Part shown: positions 15,486 through 24,379 of the stretch, piece after piece | Layout: the number at the start of each line of letters is the position of its first letter | How positions within the stretch are numbered: position 1 is the stretch's first letter | From: a virus | DNA length: 33,045 bases | Virus record (IMG/VR): IMGVR_UViG_3300034198_012448 | Location: 1 to 33,045 of that record | Direction: 5' to 3' (one strand) | The notes under the pieces: model-generated | The model's database searches: none | What the model was told of the DNA's origin: nothing | Seen by the model: only the letters and a program-made list of their open reading frames with translations | Position numbers and translations under genes: made by a program

Positions 15486-16666
15486 CCGTCCCCGTCTCAG
15501 AGCTTCAGTCCATAGCGCCTAGCGCGATTATCGAATTGTTTGAGCTGCAGCTCAATACAGCGATCCAAGGCAGTAACACAATTTACCGCTTCCACGCCGG
15601 CACCAACGCAACCGGCACCAATGATGATGTGGTGTGGGCGGGCAACACCTACCAGGCGTTTCCGATTGAGGCCGAAGGTTTTGAATACAGCGGCAACGGC
15701 CAGCTCCCGCGCCCCAAGATCCGCGTCAGCAATATCCTCGGCACCATTACCGCCATCATCCTGGCCACACCGTTAGAAGGCGCCAAGGTCACACGCATCC
15801 GCACGATGGCCAGGTATCTGGATGCGGTGAACTTTGAAGGTGGCACTAATCCCTACGGCACACCTGATCCGACTGCTGAGTTTCCGCGTGAGGTGTACTA
15901 CATCGACCGCAAGAGCGCCGAAACCCGCGATGTGGTGGAGTTTGAACTTGCAGCGGCATTCGATTTAGTCTTTGTACGAGCGCCAAAACGGCAGTGCATT
16001 TCCAACATCTGTCAATGGGTCTACCGCTCGGCCGAATGCAGCTACACCGGGCCGCCAGTTGCCAACGAAAATGACCAACTGCTGACTGGTCTTCGCAGTT
16101 CTCCGCAGGCAATTGCTTACGAAAACGCCAAGATCGCGTTTGAGGCGGTTGTGACGCCTTACAACAATGCCCAGAACGCTCTTAATGCTGCTACCAACAC
16201 GATGAACAGCGCCCAAGGGCAATGGGTTCTGGCTGAAGAACGATATGACGAAAACAACTATGTCGTCGCAAATGCTTCTATTGGCTACTGGAGCGGATAC
16301 GAAGTCTCAATAGGCAGCGAATACAGGATTGGCAGCTACCAGTATTCGAGCTACTGGGGGGATGATTACGTAGATTATTACAGCATCCAGCGGTGGTATT
16401 TGGACTCTTCGCCCGTGACTGCAGCGCAAGCTGCTTACGGTACTGCATTGACTAACTACAACACGGCGTTGGCCAACTACAACACCGCCCTGGCGGCTCG
16501 CAATGCTGCCTTCGCCGCTTGGCAAGCATCACCTTCCTTTCAAAGCGAAATCAATGCTAGCGGTGACGTTTGCGGCAAACGTCTAAGTAGCTGCAAACTC
16601 CGGTTTGGGGCAACCGCTCAGTTGCCATTTGGCTCGTTCCCTGGAGTTGGCACCTACTTCACATGA
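15482..16666 (+). CDS. Minor tail protein gpL-like, iron-sulphur site with large insertion
   Basis: Lambda gpL is a tail-tip protein that binds a [4Fe-4S] cluster through four cysteines. The 394-residue product has the family's N-terminal domain ([36 protein letters not shown]) and cysteines at 172, 177, 186, 364 and 371. The words AECSYTGPP and SSCKLRFG plus the ending [11 protein letters not shown] are diagnostic. Cys177-Cys186 and Cys364-Cys371 keep spacings of 9 and 7, which from memory match lambda. Between them lie ~178 residues instead of the ~23 I recall in lambda. The insert (about 205-360) has Ala/Asn-rich helical arms, such as [20 protein letters not shown], around a Tyr/Ser-rich centre ([17 protein letters not shown]), suggesting a coiled-coil hairpin with an exposed tip. 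The gene overlaps both neighbours by ATGA. Confidence 0.9.
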   Translation: MTVPVSELQSIAPSAIIELFELQLNTAIQGSNTIYRFHAGTNATGTNDDVVWAGNTYQAFPIEAEGFEYSGNGQLPRPKIRVSNILGTITAIILATPLEGAKVTRIRTMARYLDAVNFEGGTNPYGTPDPTAEFPREVYYIDRKSAETRDVVEFELAAAFDLVFVRAPKRQCISNICQWVYRSAECSYTGPPVANENDQLLTGLRSSPQAIAYENAKIAFEAVVTPYNNAQNALNAATNTMNSAQGQWVLAEERYDENNYVVANASIGYWSGYEVSIGSEYRIGSYQYSSYWGDDYVDYYSIQRWYLDSSPVTAAQAAYGTALTNYNTALANYNTALAARNAAFAAWQASPSFQSEINASGDVCGKRLSSCKLRFGATAQLPFGSFPGVGTYFT

Positions 16667-17388
16667 AAACCACCACACGCGCTGCTGCGCTGGAGCACGC
16701 CAAAGCCGAAGATCCACGCGAGGCTTGTGGGTTGGTCGTGGTGGTTAAGGGTCGCGAGCGCTACTGGCCGTGCAAAAACCTCAGCACCGAGCCTGGCGAT
16801 TTCTTCACGCTTGACCCTGAAGACTTTGCCAAGGCTGAGGATGCTGGCGAAGTATTGGCAATTTTTCACAGCCATCCAATATCACCGCCCACACCCAGCC
16901 AAGCGGATCGTGTGGCGTGCGAGAAGTCCGGCCTGCCCTGGTACATCGTCAACCCCAAAACCGAAGCATGGGGAGAGTGCAAGCCATGCGGTTACGTTGC
17001 TCCGCTGATTGGTCGTGAATGGACGTGGGGGCAAACAGACTGCTGGAGCCTGGTGCGCGATTACTACGGCGAGCAGGGCATCGTGCTACCAGATTGGGAA
17101 CGACCGCTCACCTACGCCGAGTTTGAGGCCAATCCCATGTTTGAAGGCTGCTGGCGGGAGGCAGGCTTTGAGCAGGTATCCGAGGAGGACATTCAACCCG
17201 GCGATGCGGTGCTGATGTGCGTTTCAGGCACCGGACTCAATCACGTTGGCGTCTACCTCGGCGATCAGATGCTGCTGCACCACCTCGGGCCCAACAGGCT
17301 TTCCAGCAGAGATATTTATGGTGGCTGGATACGCAAGTGCGTGGGCTGGGTGGGTCGGCTTAAAATAGACAAAGGGTCGGCGGTCTAA
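16663..17388 (+). CDS. Tail tip peptidase, gpK-like (JAMM + NlpC/P60)
   Basis: This protein (241 aa) joins two peptidase modules, as in lambda gpK. The N-terminal JAMM/MPN metalloprotease domain shows Glu20, HSHP at 69-72 and Ser79/Asp82 in PTPSQAD. The C-terminal NlpC/P60 domain shows the catalytic Cys127 in [12 protein letters not shown], His194 in [11 protein letters not shown] and a following HH at 206-207. All key residues appear intact in both domains. The family processes tail-tip components or cuts peptidoglycan during entry; which job applies here is not decided by sequence. It sits between gpL and gpI, overlapping both. Confidence 0.92.
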   Translation: MKTTTRAAALEHAKAEDPREACGLVVVVKGRERYWPCKNLSTEPGDFFTLDPEDFAKAEDAGEVLAIFHSHPISPPTPSQADRVACEKSGLPWYIVNPKTEAWGECKPCGYVAPLIGREWTWGQTDCWSLVRDYYGEQGIVLPDWERPLTYAEFEANPMFEGCWREAGFEQVSEEDIQPGDAVLMCVSGTGLNHVGVYLGDQMLLHHLGPNRLSSRDIYGGWIRKCVGWVGRLKIDKGSAV

Positions 17389-17999
17389 TGCGCGAGATCA
17401 GGATCTACGGAGCATTGGCCAAGTTTCTCAAGCGGCGCGTGTTTCGCGCTGAGGTGGCATCAGCAGCAGAAGCTGTGCGGTTTCTGGTGGCCAATTTCCC
17501 CGCCGTCGAAAAGCACATGGCGGATCAGCATTACCGGGTAAGTCTTGGCGAGCGCGACCTTGATCTAGAAGAGATCCATGATCCTGCCGGCCAACAGGTG
17601 ATCAAGATCGTGCCCGTGGTGGCCGGCGCCGGCAAAGTCGGATCAATTATTGCCGGCGTAGCGTTAATCGCTCTTGCGATTGCGGTCCCAGGGCTTGGTG
17701 CAGCAGCAGGAGCACAAGCAGCGGCCACAATCTTCGGGACAGGATTCAGTTCACTTTCGCTTTCTGTAGGGCTTCTTGGCGCCAGCTTGGTGCTCGGTGG
17801 TGTCGCTCAACTTTTGACGCCCACACCAACACTTTCAACTGGCACTGATTCCAACAACGACCCTCGCAAGTCTTATAGCTTTAGCTCAATTCAGAACACA
17901 TCGCGCCAAGGCACGCCCGTGCCCGTGGTTTACGGCGAAACCATCGTCGGCTCTGTCGTAATCAGCGCCGGCATTGACATCGCGCAGAAGGCGGCATGA
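17388..17999 (+). CDS. Tail assembly protein gpI-like
   Basis: The 203-residue product fits lambda gpI-type tail assembly proteins in place and build. Residues 1-77 look like a ubiquitin/beta-grasp domain ([19 protein letters not shown] ... DPAGQQVIKIVPVVAG). Two hydrophobic glycine/alanine-rich segments follow at ~84-113 and ~123-143. The C-terminal tail reads GTPVPVVYGETIVGSVVISA, a pattern shared by this family. The protein is needed to make the tip but is generally not part of the finished virion. Its ATG overlaps the gpK stop (TAATG) and its stop overlaps the gpJ start (ATGA). Confidence 0.88.
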   Translation: MREIRIYGALAKFLKRRVFRAEVASAAEAVRFLVANFPAVEKHMADQHYRVSLGERDLDLEEIHDPAGQQVIKIVPVVAGAGKVGSIIAGVALIALAIAVPGLGAAAGAQAAATIFGTGFSSLSLSVGLLGASLVLGGVAQLLTPTPTLSTGTDSNNDPRKSYSFSSIQNTSRQGTPVPVVYGETIVGSVVISAGIDIAQKAA

Positions 18000-20900
18000 C
18001 CTTAATACGTGGTGCTAAAGGTGGCGGTGGCGGCGGCTTCAAAGGCGGTGGCGGTGGCGGTTCACAGCACACACCAACCGAAGCAGGCAACAGTCTGTTC
18101 TCTACGTCCTACGCCAAACTGGTCGATTTGATCAGCGAAGGTGAAATATATGGCCTTAAAGATGGGCTGAAATCGATCTACGTTGACAACACACCGCTGC
18201 AAAACGCAGACGGATCGTACAACTTTCAAAACGTTAGCGTTTTTACTCGCACCGGCACTGACGCAAAAACACAAACCTACATTCCCGGATTTGACGACGT
18301 TGGCAACGAAGTTGCTGTTGGTGTCACAGTGCAGCAAGCCACGCCCGTGGTGCGCAGCATCACCAACACAGCTGTTAACGCAGCGCGGGTCACTATCACC
18401 GTGCCTGCGCTTCAGCAAATTCAAGACAACGGTGACATCAACGGCACCAACGTGCAGTTACGCATTGCCGTGCAATATAACGGTGGCGGTTATACGACGG
18501 TTATTGATGACACGATTAGCGGACGCACCTCGCAGCAATACCAAAAACAATACCTAGTAAACCTCAGCGGCGCATTTCCGGTAGACATCAAAGTCACTCG
18601 CGTCACGGACGATAGCGGCAGCGCCAAACTTGCCAATGCTTTTAGCTGGAGCAGCTATACCGAAGTCACCTACGCCAAGTTGGCCTATCCCAACTCGGCG
18701 ATAATTGGAATTCGTATTGATTCAGAACAGTTTAGTAGTATTCCTAACCGTTCATATCGGATTCGTGGCATCAAAGTCAAGATTCCAAGTAACGCCACTG
18801 TTGATGGCCCCACCGGAAGGCTAATCTATTCCGGTGTTTGGAATGGCACCTTTGGCGCGGCGCAATGGTGTAGCGACCCCGCTTGGTGCTTATGGGATTT
18901 ACTGACCAGTACCCGCTATGGCTTTGGCAATCACATCGACACCAGCCAGCTTGACAAATGGGCGTTCTATTCCGCTAGCCAGTATTGCTCAGCCTTGGTG
19001 CCTAATGGTTTTGGTAGCACAGAGCCGCGTTTTTCTTGCAACGTTAATCTTCAAACCGAAGAGGACGCTTACAAGCTCATCAACGATATGTGCTCGGTGT
19101 TCCGAGCTATGCCGTATTGGAGCACTGGCTCGCTCACGGTCGCACAAGATAAGCCATCCGATCCCGCCTATCTTTTCACCTACGCCAACGTCGATGAAGC
19201 TGCCTTTAATTACAGCGGCTCCAGCCTAAAAACCAGGCCAAACGTGGCTGTGGTTCAGTACATGGATCTTGACCTTAGAAATACGGCCAGAGAGGTGGTT
19301 GAGAACGCGGCAGCGATTGCAAAATACGGAGTTATCAAAACTGAAGTAACCGCTTTTGCTTGTACCTCTCGGGGTCAAGCTAATCGCGTTGGTGATTGGC
19401 TGCTGTACACGGCCAACAATGAAGCTACAGAAACAGTCACTTTTACCGCATCCATCGACGCGGGCGTGATAGTGCGCCCTGGCCAGGTCATCGAGATCAG
19501 CGACCCCGTGCGGGCTGGCTCAAGGCGCGGCGGACGTATCCACGCGGCTACAACAACCGTCATCACCGTCGATGACGCAACTGAGTTAACTAAAGCTGCT
19601 ACCTATTCTCAAAGTGGAACCACAATTACTGTCACGACAACAACAGCCCATGGGCTAGTCGCTGGCGATACCGTGTTGCTGGACTTTACCAGCGGAATTG
19701 CAATTGACGGGGCCTACACAGTTGTCACAGCCCTAGCCACCTCTTTTACGGTCGCTAGTGGTACGAGTGGAACAACAAGTGGCAATGTTTTATGGTCGGC
19801 TTTTTCTCCCACAATTTCAGTAATCTTGAGCGATGGAACAGTTCAAACTCGATCAGTCTCAAGCATTAGTGGCAATGCAATCACAGTGTCATCTGCGTTC
19901 AGCTCCGCGCCCAATGCCAATAGCGTTTGGATCTACGAGACGACCGACCTAAAAACCACCACTTGGCGGGTGCTGGGCGTACAAGAACAAGATCAATGCA
20001 AATATGCCATTACGGCACTGGCATACGACAGCGGCAAATACGATTACATCGAGCGCGGCGTTGCGCTTCAGGCCCGGAGCGTTAGCAATCTCAACAACGT
20101 CCCAGCAGCGCCCACCAACCTCAGCCTTACGGAAGCGCTGTACAAATACCGCGATCAGGTCAGCTCCAAGATCATCATCACCTGGCAAGGCATCCAAGGC
20201 ATTAGTCAATATCTGGTCAAATACCGCAAGGACTCCGGCAACTGGACCACGGTCACAAGGCAACACCAAGAATACGAAATTCTTGATACCACCCCTGGTT
20301 TTTTTGAGGTCAACATTTACAGCCTAAGCGCGGGCGGGCAATCGTCTGCCACGGCACTTTCCGGCAGCATTGCAGCCCTAGGTAAGACCGCACCACCGGC
20401 CAACGTGCCGGCGCTTTATGCCGTACTGGATCCTGACGTTGGTGTCACGTTGAACTGGGAGCCTGTCACGGATTTGGATATTCAGGGCTATGAAATCTGG
20501 CAAGGGCCAGCCTGGGGTAGCGGCACCAAGCTTGGTGTGTTTGCAGCCACCAGCAAAAAGCTGGGCTTGCTGTCGGCAGGCACTACAACATGGTGGATCA
20601 AGGCGCTAGATACCAGCGGGTCTTACAGCACCACAGCTACCAGTGCATCAATCACAATCACAGCAGCCGGTAGGCCGACAACCAGCGGTTCATTTAGCAA
20701 CGACACTTTTAATTTGAAATGGACTGCGGTAGCGGGCAGCTTGAGGACGGCTTTATACGAAGTGCGTTACGGCACAGTGTTTGATACGTGGGGAACGGCA
20801 AACGTGCTTGGCGCCGTTTTGGGGACAACTTATTCAATCAAAGGCACTTGGGCTTACACGCGTCGATTCTTTGTTGCGGCTATTGATCTTAAAGGCAACG

Positions 20901-21922
20901 TCGGGGCCAGCGCCACCTACGACGCTGTGATCAGCTTGCCGTATGCACCGACTATCACTCAACAAGTTGTTGATAATAACGTGCTGTTGCAATGGAGTGA
21001 CACCAAACTGACACTACCTATCACGTCATACGAATTGCGCAAAGGATCTACATACGCTACTTCTACCTTAATCGGCACCAAACAAGGCAGATTTACTACG
21101 GTATTTGAATCAGATTCTGGCCTTTACACCTATTGGATTACTGGCATTGATTCGGCGGGCAACTACGGAACGCCCGCCTCTGTTAGCGCACAGGTCAATC
21201 AACCACCAGACTATGTGCTTAAACTGGATTACAACAGTGCTTTTACAGGTACTAAAAAATATATGGTGCCATACGGCACGGGATTGTTAACGCTTGTAAA
21301 TAGCACAGAAACGTGGACTACGCATTTTACCAGCCGTGGCTGGTCCAGTCCGCAAGACCAAATTAACGCAGGCTACGACTATTTCTTAATGCCTTCACCA
21401 ACGGGGGGTCTTTACACAGAGGACATTGATTACGGCGCTGTTCTGTCTGGCACCAGAATTACCATGACACTCACATCAAAAGTTGTTGCTGGTAGCATCA
21501 CTATCACACCAACCATTAAGGTGAAGAAACTTAGCACCGATGCTTGGACCGTTTATTCAGGTGTTAACTCTGTTTTTGTCACTGATATTCGCTACGTCCG
21601 AGCACAGTACGACTTTTTTAGCCCATCAACTAAAAGTTTGACTGAAATAACCGGACTAAACGTGCGCCTGGACTCAAAGCTTCGCAATGATTCCGGTAGA
21701 GGCACAGCGGTTTCTACGGACAGCGACGGAACGGTCGTGAACTTCAACGTTGCGTTTGTGGATGTGGACAGCATCTCCGTCACGGCAAGAGGTACGACTG
21801 CCGTCACAGCTGTTTACTCATTTACGGATGTAGCGAACCCAACTAGTTTCAAAGTGCTTTTATTTGATACAACTGGCGCTAGAGTTAGTGGAGCCTTTTC
21901 GTGGAGTGCTCGGGGCGTCTAA
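17996..21922 (+). CDS. Tail tip hub / host-specificity protein gpJ-like
   Basis: The 1308-residue protein is the central tail hub that contacts the receptor. After a glycine-rich leader (residues 9-24) it carries the gpJ signature SYAKLVDLISEGEIYGLKDG near 39-58 and hub domains with LWDLLTSTRYGFG near 300. Residues ~525-600 form a Thr/Gly/Ser-rich insert (AHGLVAGDTVLLDFTSGIAI) of a kind seen as small beta domains in tail proteins. From ~700 there are about four fibronectin-III-like domains, the first beginning AAPTNLSLTEALYKY. The final ~230 residues look like a receptor-facing beta region. The chain is somewhat longer than lambda gpJ. It ends directly against the next ATG. Confidence 0.92.
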   Translation: MTLIRGAKGGGGGGFKGGGGGGSQHTPTEAGNSLFSTSYAKLVDLISEGEIYGLKDGLKSIYVDNTPLQNADGSYNFQNVSVFTRTGTDAKTQTYIPGFDDVGNEVAVGVTVQQATPVVRSITNTAVNAARVTITVPALQQIQDNGDINGTNVQLRIAVQYNGGGYTTVIDDTISGRTSQQYQKQYLVNLSGAFPVDIKVTRVTDDSGSAKLANAFSWSSYTEVTYAKLAYPNSAIIGIRIDSEQFSSIPNRSYRIRGIKVKIPSNATVDGPTGRLIYSGVWNGTFGAAQWCSDPAWCLWDLLTSTRYGFGNHIDTSQLDKWAFYSASQYCSALVPNGFGSTEPRFSCNVNLQTEEDAYKLINDMCSVFRAMPYWSTGSLTVAQDKPSDPAYLFTYANVDEAAFNYSGSSLKTRPNVAVVQYMDLDLRNTAREVVENAAAIAKYGVIKTEVTAFACTSRGQANRVGDWLLYTANNEATETVTFTASIDAGVIVRPGQVIEISDPVRAGSRRGGRIHAATTTVITVDDATELTKAATYSQSGTTITVTTTTAHGLVAGDTVLLDFTSGIAIDGAYTVVTALATSFTVASGTSGTTSGNVLWSAFSPTISVILSDGTVQTRSVSSISGNAITVSSAFSSAPNANSVWIYETTDLKTTTWRVLGVQEQDQCKYAITALAYDSGKYDYIERGVALQARSVSNLNNVPAAPTNLSLTEALYKYRDQVSSKIIITWQGIQGISQYLVKYRKDSGNWTTVTRQHQEYEILDTTPGFFEVNIYSLSAGGQSSATALSGSIAALGKTAPPANVPALYAVLDPDVGVTLNWEPVTDLDIQGYEIWQGPAWGSGTKLGVFAATSKKLGLLSAGTTTWWIKALDTSGSYSTTATSASITITAAGRPTTSGSFSNDTFNLKWTAVAGSLRTALYEVRYGTVFDTWGTANVLGAVLGTTYSIKGTWAYTRRFFVAAIDLKGNVGASATYDAVISLPYAPTITQQVVDNNVLLQWSDTKLTLPITSYELRKGSTYATSTLIGTKQGRFTTVFESDSGLYTYWITGIDSAGNYGTPASVSAQVNQPPDYVLKLDYNSAFTGTKKYMVPYGTGLLTLVNSTETWTTHFTSRGWSSPQDQINAGYDYFLMPSPTGGLYTEDIDYGAVLSGTRITMTLTSKVVAGSITITPTIKVKKLSTDAWTVYSGVNSVFVTDIRYVRAQYDFFSPSTKSLTEITGLNVRLDSKLRNDSGRGTAVSTDSDGTVVNFNVAFVDVDSISVTARGTTAVTAVYSFTDVANPTSFKVLLFDTTGARVSGAFSWSARGV

Positions 21923-23350
21923 ATGGCTGATTGGTCCCTTCCAACGCTGACAAGCACCTACGCAAACTTCCTGAGTCAGCTTCAGACTCGGGATACAGAC
22001 CTTGCTGTTCAGTTTGACGGCACTAGCACCAGCAACCAGCCAACGGGCACCATCCGTTGGGATTCGACCGCTGGTCGATGGAAGCGATGGACTGGCACTG
22101 CATGGGACGAACTCGCAGCAACCTACGCATTGACTGGTCTGAGCACTACCGGCAACACATCAGTTGGCGGCACGCTCACAGTTACAGGCGCCACGACGCT
22201 GACAGGCGGAGGCACCAGCACCACGCCAGCAACCGATAACAACACCACTGCTATCGCCACGACGGCGTTTGTGGTTGGCCAGGCAGCAGCTACAGCGCCG
22301 ATCATGAATGGCACGGCAGCAGTCGGCACCTCGCTGCGTTATGCCCGCCAAGATCACGTCCACCCAACCGATACAACGGTGGCGCCACTGGCTAGCCCAG
22401 CGCTAACAGGAACACCAACAGCTCCAACGGCCAGCATCGGCACCAACACCACTCAAATCGCAACGACGGCTTTTGTCCTTGCTAATAACTTAACCAAAAG
22501 CGGCGGCACGTTTGATGGTGACATTACAACTCCGAGTCTTAATTCGGGTTCGTTGGCTGGCACACGCTCCCGGATCATAAATGGCGGAATGCAAATTGAT
22601 CAACGAAATAATGGCTCCTCAATTTCGTCGGGTGTCGGTGCTGTTACCTACACGGTTGACCGTTGGTATGTTTACGCAACTGGCGCGGCAGTTTCAGCGC
22701 AACGGGTTACATCCTCAAGCTCTGATTTTACAAGCGCTTTGCGCATAGTTGGTGCAACAAGCAATACCGGCATTGTCATTGGTCAACGAATCGAGGCGCA
22801 AAACAGTTATGATCTTGCCGGCAAATCGGTTGCATTGTCGTTTTATGCAGCCAGCAGCGCATCTGTGATGCTGGTCTTTAGTGTTTATTACGCTGGGACT
22901 GCAAACAATTTCACCACAAAAACGCTAATCCAAAACGGCAATGCCATTCCTTCATCTACGCTTCAAAAATACTACGTGCCCCTTTCGCCGCTTCCATCGT
23001 CGGCAACAACAGGCTTGGCAGTTGAATTTTCGGTTGCCAGTCTGACATCTGGCAGCATCGACATCACGGGTGTGCAGCTGGAGCCAGGGTCTCTCGCCAC
23101 ACCTTTCGAGAGAAGGTCGTTTGGGCAAGAGCTGAGTTTGGCACAGAGGTATTTTGCAGCGATTCCTACCGGTGTGCCCCCCAGCAGTTGGAATCCGACT
23201 CCGCTGAGCTATCCAGTAACCATGAGAGATGTACCAACCATTAGCAATGGCGGCTCTGGATATACAACGCAAAGGATCACCACAAATAATCTTTACCACA
23301 ACCAAACGTCTTTTGGTACTCAAACAATCTTTGCCAACGCCGAGCTGTAA
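21923..23350 (+). CDS. Tail fibre protein
   Basis: The 475-residue product starts right at the end of gpJ. The N-terminal part has IRWDSTAGRWKRWTGTAWDEL, a common virion-attachment-like pattern. Two copies of the phage fibre repeat occur, NTTAIATTAFV at 107-117 and NTTQIATTAFV at 175-185, linked by HVHPTDTTVAPLASPALTG. After ~218 comes a globular beta domain (RIINGGMQIDQRNNG ... DITGVQLEPGSLATPFERRS) like those that end many fibres and often resemble carbohydrate-binding jelly rolls. The last ~70 residues probably form the receptor tip. Assignment as a fibre is secure; the receptor is unknown. Confidence 0.85.
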   Translation: MADWSLPTLTSTYANFLSQLQTRDTDLAVQFDGTSTSNQPTGTIRWDSTAGRWKRWTGTAWDELAATYALTGLSTTGNTSVGGTLTVTGATTLTGGGTSTTPATDNNTTAIATTAFVVGQAAATAPIMNGTAAVGTSLRYARQDHVHPTDTTVAPLASPALTGTPTAPTASIGTNTTQIATTAFVLANNLTKSGGTFDGDITTPSLNSGSLAGTRSRIINGGMQIDQRNNGSSISSGVGAVTYTVDRWYVYATGAAVSAQRVTSSSSDFTSALRIVGATSNTGIVIGQRIEAQNSYDLAGKSVALSFYAASSASVMLVFSVYYAGTANNFTTKTLIQNGNAIPSSTLQKYYVPLSPLPSSATTGLAVEFSVASLTSGSIDITGVQLEPGSLATPFERRSFGQELSLAQRYFAAIPTGVPPSSWNPTPLSYPVTMRDVPTISNGGSGYTTQRITTNNLYHNQTSFGTQTIFANAEL

Positions 23351-23353
23351 CCC

Positions 23354-23584
23354 ATGACCTACCAACTCACTACTGGCGACACCATCCTCCGCCTTGCGGA
23401 CAACGCTTTTATTCCGCCCCACAAAGGCAATACCGATTACCGCGATTACCTGGCGTGGGTTAAAGCCGGCAACACCCCCGAGCCTGCACCGGAACCTGAG
23501 CCCGTACCCGAGCCCACTCCAGCAGAGAAGCTCGCAGCAGCCGGGTTGACGGTTGATGAACTTAGAACTCTCCTTGGGCTCTGA
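23354..23584 (+). CDS. Small tail-associated protein with proline-glutamate linker (76 aa)
   Basis: Follows the first fibre gene by three bases. The N-terminus (MTYQLTTGDTILRLADNAFI, then GNTDYRDYLAWVKAGN) resembles small proteins encoded beside phage fibres, some of which are called fibre assembly proteins. A PEPAPEPEPVPEPTP linker at ~47-61 joins it to a short helix (EKLAAAGLTVDELRTLLGL). The stop overlaps the next start as TGATG. A role in fibre folding or attachment is a guess from position only. Confidence 0.75.
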   Translation: MTYQLTTGDTILRLADNAFIPPHKGNTDYRDYLAWVKAGNTPEPAPEPEPVPEPTPAEKLAAAGLTVDELRTLLGL

Positions 23585-23721
23585 TGGCGGTGCGCTCTAA
23601 AACCGGCACCGCTCGCATCGAGCACAAGCCCGGACCACCCAAGACGACCAGTCAAGGTTACGGCCAGCACAGCCGTCCTCGGCGTCGTGGCCGCAAACCC
23701 CTCAAAGGTCAAGGCCGATGA
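23584..23721 (+). CDS. Very small basic protein (45 aa)
   Basis: This gene encodes a strongly basic 45-residue peptide, MAVRSKTGTARIEHKPGPPK, continuing with an arginine/lysine-rich half (RPRRRGRKPLKGQGR). The start overlaps the preceding stop (TGATG), showing coupling. From memory, similar tiny proteins beginning MAVRSK and containing PGPPK occur in other cyanophages beside structural genes, so I consider it real. The charge suggests binding to nucleic acid or to acidic protein surfaces. The function is unknown. Confidence 0.75.
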   Translation: MAVRSKTGTARIEHKPGPPKTTSQGYGQHSRPRRRGRKPLKGQGR

Positions 23722-23753
23722 GACCTCACCTAGTAGGGCGTTAGACTCTACCC

Positions 23754-23760
23754 AGGAGGA
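23754..23760 (+). promoter_or_regulatory. Canonical Shine-Dalgarno site
   Basis: AGGAGGA lies 5 bases before the ATG at 23766. It is the clearest ribosome binding site in the window. Most other genes rely on overlap with the preceding stop or lack a visible site, so the gene it serves may start a separately translated block. Confidence 0.8.
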
Positions 23761-23765
23761 ACATC

Positions 23766-24104
23766 ATGGCTGTATCACCTGGAACGTACAACTTCACGCT
23801 CCAGCGCCGAGCGGATTATGTTTTGCAGCTGCAATTCAAAGACAACACCTCGTCTCCAATTAACTTAAACGGCTGGACCGTTGCCTCTCAGGTCTGGAAC
23901 GAGGGTAGAACGAATAAGTTTGCTGACTTTACTGTCACATATACGAACCGCAGCACCGGAATGGTGCAGCTGTCATTGACGGCTAATCAAACTGCAACCT
24001 TTCCCGATGCCGCTTTTTACGACGTACTTTTGACTAATCCCTCTGGTGTCAAGGAGTACTACCTCCAAGGCATTATCTACGCCTCAGAGGGATACACGGG
24101 ATGA
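23766..24104 (+). CDS. Hypothetical beta-rich tail accessory protein (112 aa)
   Basis: The product begins MAVSPGTYNFTLQRRADYVL and is predicted to be an all-beta domain, with strands LQLQFKDN, WTVASQVWNE and GMVQLSLTANQTATF. Similar domains occur at the N-termini of baseplate or fibre-attachment proteins (BppU-type immunoglobulin-like folds), but I cannot name the family with confidence. A strong ribosome site precedes it, and its stop overlaps the next start (ATGA). Together with the following gene it may form a platform linking fibres to the tail tip. Confidence 0.75.
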   Translation: MAVSPGTYNFTLQRRADYVLQLQFKDNTSSPINLNGWTVASQVWNEGRTNKFADFTVTYTNRSTGMVQLSLTANQTATFPDAAFYDVLLTNPSGVKEYYLQGIIYASEGYTG

Positions 24105-24379
24105 CCGACATCAACGTCACAACTAGCGTTGTTTACGTCGATGTCACCAACGACGGATTGACAACTGTCGTCCAATCCCCTTCAGCACCTGTAGTTATAG
24201 ACGTAGTTACTCCGGGACCACAAGGAGCGTTTATTCCTCAGAAACTTGCAAACTTGGAAGATATGGACGTAACTGGTCTTACAGACCAGGCAGTTGTCTA
24301 TTACAGCTCTGTGTCCGCTAAATTTAGGGCGGACGGCACCAACACGATTCTGTCACTCACGGACGGGGGTAATTTCTGA
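24101..24379 (+). CDS. Hypothetical fibre-associated protein (92 aa)
   Basis: The sequence contains several strand-like segments (TSVVYVDVTNDG, APVVIDVVTPGPQG), then LANLEDMDVTGLTDQAVVYY, a pattern often seen in phage fibre-linked proteins, and ends with LTDGGNF. The ending resembles that of the next gene (IDGGTF). The gene overlaps its predecessor by ATGA and its TGA overlaps the next ATG (TGATG). Its role is probably structural, connecting to or trimerising with the fibre encoded next; this is inferred from context. Confidence 0.72.
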   Translation: MTDINVTTSVVYVDVTNDGLTTVVQSPSAPVVIDVVTPGPQGAFIPQKLANLEDMDVTGLTDQAVVYYSSVSAKFRADGTNTILSLTDGGNF

